A DNA stretch of 64,000 nt from Apoda limacodes (Eukaryota; Arthropoda; Insecta; Lepidoptera; Limacodidae), in assembly GCA_946406115.1 (NCBI GenBank), contig OX291549.1, positions 23,769,901 through 23,833,900 on the forward strand, written 5' to 3'. Shown one piece after another: positions 57,921 to 64,000 of the stretch. The translations under genes were made by a program, and so were the position numbers. Within the stretch, counting starts at the first letter, position 1. Each line of letters begins with the position of its first letter. The notes beneath the pieces are model-generated. The model saw nothing but the letters and a program-made list of their open reading frames with translations, was not told the DNA's origin and did no database searches.

Positions 57921-59930
57921 TCTGTAGTTCATTTTTATTAGGGGCAACATGTATTTGATAAAAATAAATTATATCACAATTATTATTGCTTAGGGGCCGC
58001 TTCCTTTTTATAAACACTATGAAAATAAGTAGTTTTACCAGAAAACCTTTGTTAGCATTATTTAAAGTGATATTCAATGTGATGTTTATGTATGTATATA
58101 TTCTCGAATGAGTTAACCACCGAGTGGACTTCATTTGGTTATATTATATGCGCATTTCGTGTCATATGATAGACGTTCAATGTGCTAATATTTCGCAAAT
58201 AATATATTTTAGCCTTGCAGACTCTCGGCAACAATACCAGTGGCTTCGTACGAAAAGTGGACTTTACACATTACGCTTACCCGCCTTTAAATTTGTGACG
58301 TATTCCACCACTGACCATTAAAGCTAAGAAAAACATAATGAAATAGAAAGCTTCTCTGCCCGTTTAAGTTTCCATTCAAAAGTTTGACTTCAAAAATGCT
58401 CTTAAATGGCAATGTATAACAGTTTAACTATCGTCGTCGTCCCTCTCACCCCACCAGCTTCCTTTATGAATGTAAAAGCTAAGCCAAATATTTTCGCGTC
58501 ATTTATAACTGTGTACTGCCACCATTTAGAATTTGAATTGATTAAATCACACTACAATACTTACACTATTCCCAATTTTTCCTAATTTTGATTGTGCCAC
58601 TTATTATGATTTAGGCTCAGAAATGAAAGGCTCCTTGGTAGATATGCTTAGTTAAAAAAAATTCTCTTTAATTGTGTGCTCATATTTTAAGCCTAAATTA
58701 GTTATTGTTTTTGGGGTTATAATTTTGTGTACAACATAAGACAAGAAAAAGTTTAGAGGATAATGTAGCTAGGCGTTACCAGGCTGCAACTTATCGATGG
58801 TCTGCAAAGGCACTAGGGCTTTTTAATTTAGTTTTGCATAATATATACATCAATCGATACAATCAAATTTAATATTTAATGCACATAAAGAATATTTGTA
58901 ATTGTTTTATTTCTCAATGTAATATTTGTGATATTTAATGAGAATAGTTTATATTAGTGTTGATGAAACTTTAATCTTATCATTACTTATTTTTTTACAA
59001 TTTTTAATTATTTTTGCACTATTTGTATTGTATCATAAACATTTACAAGACTTCAAAAGTGTATACAAATTGTTGACTTTGACTACCTAATTTTAGATGG
59101 TGTTTTTATTTTTGACTGGTATGAAGCTGTGACTTAAGAGGAAACATCCCAACCTAGCAAATGCAGATATAGGTATTTGAAAAACACTTGCTGTCGCATT
59201 AGGACCCGGTCAAAAATACGGATGTGCGATAGGGACAACTGCGCCTCGGGCTGTTTTGCGTAGTCGTAATCATCAAAAACGGGGTATCGTATTCCCCACT
59301 TTCCTTTTCCAAATCTTGACCAAATGTAATAAAAATCACTTCACCTTGAAGGTAATGAATTATTCCGTGTCTGTATGTTTTGTTTTTTTTTTAAATTAGT
59401 GGTCATATTTGTCATATTTGCACGCGTCTAAAGAGGATTTTTCTTGGACTTTTGCAGTGCCCCAATTTTTTTTAGGAATGGCATCTAAAAAAAAGCACAA
59501 CATACAGACATAGTGATAGTGTATAACTATCATACATAAAAAAAATAACAGCTCTAATGCCACAATTTAAGGAGGAAACAGGGAAATACGTTTGTATGGG
59601 GAAAAAGCGGGATATTTCCTCTTAAGACTACCTACGATGCTAGATTCCGTAAATACGCTATTTTTATGCAAATTTTGTGGCAATTCTTCTAAAAGATTGA
59701 AAACGATGTTATAAACTTGATTTTGTCTAGTGCATTACCTTACTGATTATTATTGTATTTAATGCAAAAAAAACAGGAAATTACGCACTTGTGCAATTTT
59801 TAAGCGTATCTTGTATTTGCCTGTACTGCAAGTCAGTTAAATAATAAGGATTGGTTGTTATATAGTGTATTGACTTCAAATTGTAGCGAAACGTCAAAAT
59901 ATATGTTACAAACGGTAAAAACGTTAAATT
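57921..59930 (+). other. PPIP5K 3' UTR/flank, no further gene
   Basis: AATAAA at 57,963-57,968 is the first candidate polyadenylation signal after the stop. Later ones exist, so UTR length is unknown. AT-rich throughout, with no open frame carrying recognisable motifs. Confidence 0.45.
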
Positions 59931-59939
59931 CCATACAAA

Positions 59940-60095
59940 AAAATGTATGTTTCAAGGCATCATTATGTTATTTAAGAAGTTATAACAAATATATCTCATA
60001 GTAATGACTATGACATTGTATGATTATTTTTAGTACATCTACATGCACATCGTTAGTATTACAGAAATAAGCTTTCTAGCCTATATCGCACTCTT
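59940..60095 (+). repeat. Duplicated segment, copy 2 (paralogue of Polinton flank)
   Basis: atgtttcaaggcatcattatg through ttctagcctatatcgcactc aligns with 54,650-54,802 along about 150 bp, with small indels. Confidence 0.75.
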
Positions 60096-60278
60096 AATAA
60101 AAATTCAGTGAAATAAAGTTATTCTTGTGTTACATGTGTATTTTCAGTATTTGAATTTCCCAGTTTGTGTTTAGAAGAATGTCTAGCTTTTTTACATTAC
60201 ATTTAAGTCATCACACACGGAGCTATAATAAACACTCAACGTCAATGAAACGAGGTCTTTGAAACTAATTAATTAATT

Positions 60279-61250
60279 GAGTATACCACTTTTAGTCAAT
60301 GCAAAATAAAGTATACCCAAATTAACCGTTATTTATCTGTTACTAGCTTTTGCCAGCGGCTTCGCCCGCTCTATATTTGGTTATTGGCGTAGTATTCTTA
60401 CGGCTACTCCTTGATTATACTACAGAAGCTATAGCTTCGTGGAATTCAGTTATAGTTATTCTCGCAGTAATCTTGAATTTTCCAGGATAAAATCAGCCTT
60501 TGTCCTCCGTATCTTCAATTATCTTTGTGCATAATTTCAGCTCAACTGGATGCTCCGTTGCGGCAGCGTAAAGTTCAACAAAAAATTTAGTTATTCCTAC
60601 AGGAACTTTTTAATTTTCTTGGGTGAAAAATAATCTATATCCTTCCCCGGGACTCTAACTATCTCAAAACCAAATTTCATCTTAATCGGTTCAGTGGTTC
60701 CCGATCTATCCGGTGGATGAAGCGTGATTGAGTAACTTGGTCACGGGTACAAAGAGAATATAATACTACGTAAGACACGGGTAGATAACAACGCGTTTCA
60801 TCCCGTTTTACTATTTGAAATTAGAAATGGAAGGCGTCAATTTAAAAACTTATAGTATGGATATTACAAAATTTGCCATTGAGCTATTTTTTGACAAAAG
60901 GGGCAAGGTCGGCTAACTTCACTTAAAGTTAGCCACTTTGCAGATCCGTATAACTCTTGCATTACACATTTTGCATAAGTGGTCGGCTAACTACGAGTTT
61001 TTTTAAAAACTAGCTTAACGGCAAATTTCTTAACATAACGGATGAACAACGGATAAAAAACGGCAAATTCTCAGCCACTTTGCCGTCCGTATCACCCTAG
61101 AGCATATCACATATTCCATAGGAGGTCGGCTAACTCCACGTGAGGTTAGCTGACCATGGGGTTTTTTTAAAAAAAAGCTCAACGGAATATAACAGATGAA
61201 AAAAGGGCAAATTTGGGTATACTTTGTTCACTAAAAATGGTATGCTAACT
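60279..61250. mobile_element. MITE with inverted ends and internal tandem block, carrying a nested LINE tail
   Basis: The left end gtataccacttttagtcaat...aaagtatacccaaatt (from about 60,281) is mirrored by 'aatttgggtatactttgttc'...aaaaatggtat (about 61,207-61,244). The interior 60,900-61,200 has two tandem copies of a block starting ggtcggctaact and ending ctyaacggaa/caaa, about 150 bp apart. A LINE-tail-like insert fills 60,345-60,800. Non-coding. Confidence 0.65.
60345..60800 (+). repeat. RTE-like LINE 3' tail nested in the MITE
   Basis: Starts actagcttttgccagcggct then tcgcccgct, and carries 'aaccaaatttcatcttaatc' ggttcagtggt further on. This pair is typical of the 3' region of lepidopteran RTE-like elements. 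Confidence 0.55.
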
Positions 61251-61979
61251 TCAAAGTCCTCAAAAATTGCACGTTTTGGAAAACAAATTTCTATCGTTAA
61301 CAGCTGCTAAGTTATTCATTATATACCAAGCATTACATTTATTAAAAAAAAAAACACGTTCAATAAATATAAATAAATTGGCATTGTAACAAGCCGTTAA
61401 ACTTTTAATTTTATACGTGGTTAAGGCAGTAGAAAAAAGCAATTTTTTTAGTGGCTGCTTTTAGTATATTTGCTTCAGGCAGAAAAAACACGATTTCCCG
61501 CCATTATCGTTTATTTTCTTAGCGAAAATGGAACAGGAACATGGTTACCACTGCTGATAAAGCTGCCAAAGTAAACCACTGGACAAAGAGTGTGTAAAAA
61601 GAAAGAAGAGCTTTATTTGAAATCAAATAGTATGTGGCGCAGGATAAAAGTAACATCAATCGATATAATACAATAAAATAAACAAAAAAACATCAATAGT
61701 AAAATGTCTTAAACTGTTGTATTACTTAGTTATTTACAGTTAAATTTTTCATATAAAAATCAACAGTCTATTTTTCCAGTTAAAATGATCATCAAATTAT
61801 TGCTTATTTGATTTTAATTACTTATACCATTTAAACTTAATAATACATAAATATTAAAGATCGAGCGATGACTGAAGTACCTAGCATTATGAATCATCAC
61901 ATCAATCATATATCATCCGTCTCATAGAATTAATCGAATCGATTATCGAACTTTTTAATTTACACTACTGGGCTACTTC

Positions 61980-62610
61980 CTCAGAGCGACCTCCGGAGCC
62001 TCCTAGTACGTCCGAAATGCGGACCTACACAGGGACTTCGAGCTCCCCACGATACCCCAATATCTTAAAGACCTGGCAGTCCGCTTTTTCGAACGAACAC
62101 AAAATCACCCGAATCGATTAATTCTGCAATCCACAGCCTATCATCCCCCCGACAGACCTCGGCACGGTCGAAAAACTATTATTACGCGGCGTCGGTACGT
62201 CCTAAGGGCCCCAGACAACGATCTCGCTATCCGGACTAAACTTAACGACCTCCCCTAATAGGGCTTCCCCCCTAACACGACGCCGACGTCCCCGAGTTCG
62301 TCGGCGAACGCACGGATACACGAGGTATCAAAGAGTGCCGGGGCGCTTCTCGCCCTCACTCGCAATCGCAATCGCGTAACGGGGAACTCCCCTCCTGGCG
62401 CTGACTCACCTTCGGGTTCGAGGCTCACGCTGGTCGAAGGGACGACCCAAGAGCGACAACCCTAGCCGAGGCTCCCCCGCGGGGAGCCCTTGAGCGTTGG
62501 GCGCTATATGGGCTGAGACTCCTTCAGAGTCTCGCCCCAAAAGCCCGATGGAGCAATAATGGCTACATCAGCAAACTGCATTGTCAGTTCAGCAAAAAAA
62601 AACGGGTTGC
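61980..62610 (+). mobile_element. Jockey-type LINE C-terminus and 3' UTR
   Basis: 62,020-62,260 reads ADLHRDFELPTIPQYLKDLA then VRFFERTQNHPNRLI and a basic RRRRYVLRAPDNDLA before a stop. This is the usual C-terminus of Jockey-clade LINEs (LHRDL-LPTI-EY; RFF-R---HPN-L). The GC-rich 62,260-62,590 that follows (aatcgcaatcgcgtaacggg; gagactccttcagagtctcg) is its 3' UTR and ends near an A-run at 62,596. The GC content is sharply different from the surroundings, as expected for a recent LINE copy. Confidence 0.75.
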
Positions 62611-62639
62611 ACTCCCGTGCCGACAGAAGTGAAAACATA

Positions 62640-64000
62640 CTAGCTATTTACCTCCCATTCCTTTTTATACATATTTATTTATCATAAATTATTATTATTT
62701 ATTTTTTGACGTAGTATATTTGACATATCAGTCTGTCATAGAATTAAAATCCCATATCCAACCTCCCTGTACTACTTATAATCGCCATATACCTACTAAA
62801 ATATGGCGTGGCATTATGGTTTCCGTCTTACGAATTTTCGATCAGCCTGTGCAAGTTTATCATGTTTTACCCATACCAATTAGTGGAATTATGGTTTTCG
62901 TTCATTATTTTTTACCCATAACAAATATGGGCACAACGCCGCTTAACATGTTTTCACTTTAAAAAAAAAGGCTACTTGATCAACATTACACAGTTCATCG
63001 ATTATTGCATGCAATAAATATACCTAGGGATTTACCCGGATGTACATAGCCCTAGCTCGCGGGTATAAATGGTCTCGTTTGTTCTCCAATATAGTGTATA
63101 TGATTGAAGGCTGGAAAACCTAATAAGTTTGATTGACTAACTTCGTTGATTTTTATATGGAAGATTTAACTTTCAATTACTCAGTGTAAAAAGTGACCTT
63201 GAACAAGTCAAAGCATTTTCATTCAAATAAAGGCTTTTTAAGAATACTTGAATTGTCAAAACTATTCTTTATTCTTTGTCAGTGTTTCAATTTTGGTAGT
63301 GATTGTTAAAGGGACAGAGAAATATATGGGTACATACCTTTTTACCTGATCGAGAGTTCCCAAGGGAATAATTTTTTCTATAGGCAACACGGCAAGGCAC
63401 TTTTTTCACGTTGAATGACGTAACCTGATTTTCTTAAACAAAATTAGCCAAAAGGAAAATAGTAGGACACTTTTTACAAGTAAAAGGAGAAGGGGAGACG
63501 GTACTTACAGTAAGAGCAACAGTTCTGAAGCACAGGTACCCACTACTGAAGCCAGTAGCATTTACCGCACAATTGCTTTTTCTAGGCAGCTTCGTCGGAC
63601 CTCTGCATCTTATCCTTACTCTGATTTTTTATCCCAATCGAGAGATCCTATGGAAATAGAACCGTGGACAGTTATTCGTTTACGTTACAATTCTCACAAT
63701 TCTATACATATCAGGGTGAACTGATTTTGGGTACAAGGACAGGCGGTATGGAGGGAGAATACCTTTACCTCGATCGAGCCCTTTAGGGCCCCTGACACCA
63801 CCGGTGGTGTCAAGGGGATTTTTTAGTCCCCATGACACCACCATTGTGTTGTCACTTACTCCATCGATAAATATCTGTCACACTAGTTCCATTGAACAAA
63901 ATACAAGTGTTTTGTTCAGGTTTGCTTACTCAAATAAAAATTTAAGCCTGCAAAAATAAAAAAAATGTTCATGAGCTCCATTTGTCATTCTTGGCCCATG
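62640..64000 (+). other. Distal 3' flank, no gene recognised
   Basis: AT-rich. A palindrome gacaccaccggtggtgtc lies at 63,794-63,811, with a third gacaccacc block at about 63,832, which may be the end of a small inverted-repeat element. The open frame 62,720-62,962 has two 'gcattatggttt/gaattatggttttcgt' repeats but no protein resemblance. Confidence 0.35.

Noticed and set aside
57536..57904. 122-residue minus-strand frame under exon 29
   Set aside because: Leucine-rich antisense reading of a Ser/Asn/Lys-rich exon. No independent signal.
62260..62590. GC-rich island as a CpG-island promoter
   Set aside because: Directly follows a Jockey LINE C-terminus and ends at an A-run, so it is the LINE 3' UTR.

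Overview
The window is nuclear DNA of an insect, very probably a moth or butterfly. One large gene with many introns occupies most of it, and several degenerate repeats have a layout I know from lepidopteran genomes: a 'gggttccgtacc' repeat, a 'cgcctgatggtaagc' repeat, tRNA-like SINEs and RTE/Jockey LINE tails. No species can be named from sequence alone.

Host gene. From 3,657 to 57,920 on the + strand runs what appears to be the whole coding region of PPIP5K (VIP1), the inositol hexakisphosphate / diphosphoinositol-pentakisphosphate kinase. I resolved 29 coding exons. All splice phases agree and the total is 4,722 nt (1,573 aa). Exons 2-8 encode the ATP-grasp kinase, exons 8-18 the histidine-acid-phosphatase-like domain (RHGDRTPK), and exons 19-29 a low-complexity tail. 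Exon 23 and the 5' edges of exons 24 and 27 are the least certain parts.

Repeats in the flank and introns. The first 3.2 kb holds a minus-strand Copia relic, a LINE reverse-transcriptase relic and a Tc1-like transposase relic. The introns contain LINE pieces on both strands (14.5-15.0, 16.2-17.1 and 35.1 kb), SINE-like copies, a hAT-type MITE (20.1 kb), a palindromic MITE (30.8 kb), minisatellites (4.4 and 32.6 kb) and a foldback element with tandem-repeat arms (38.6-40.7 kb).

The main find. The 18.9-kb intron between exons 27 and 28 contains a full-length 12,736-bp Maverick/Polinton (adintovirus-like) element at 41,908-54,643. It has 6-bp target-site duplications (aaattt) and terminal inverted repeats of about 1.27 kb. 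All its core genes lie on the + strand, the same as the host gene: protein-primed DNA polymerase B (spliced), packaging ATPase, a small basic protein, a conserved unknown, integrase with chromodomain, penton-like minor capsid protein, a pVI/pX-like basic protein, double-jelly-roll major capsid protein and adenain-like protease. Several neighbouring genes overlap by TAATG or ATGA. Each inverted repeat carries a copy of an unfamiliar spliced gene for a basic protein with NLS-like motifs. The repeats are nearly identical, so insertion looks recent, but polymerase B has a frameshift near its C-terminus and the protease lacks an in-frame start. This copy therefore looks defective unless these are assembly errors.

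3' flank. Beyond 57.9 kb there is no recognisable host gene. The stretch holds a MITE with inverted ends (60.3-61.25 kb), an RTE-like tail inside it, a Jockey-type LINE C-terminus with 3' UTR (62.0-62.6 kb) and AT-rich sequence.
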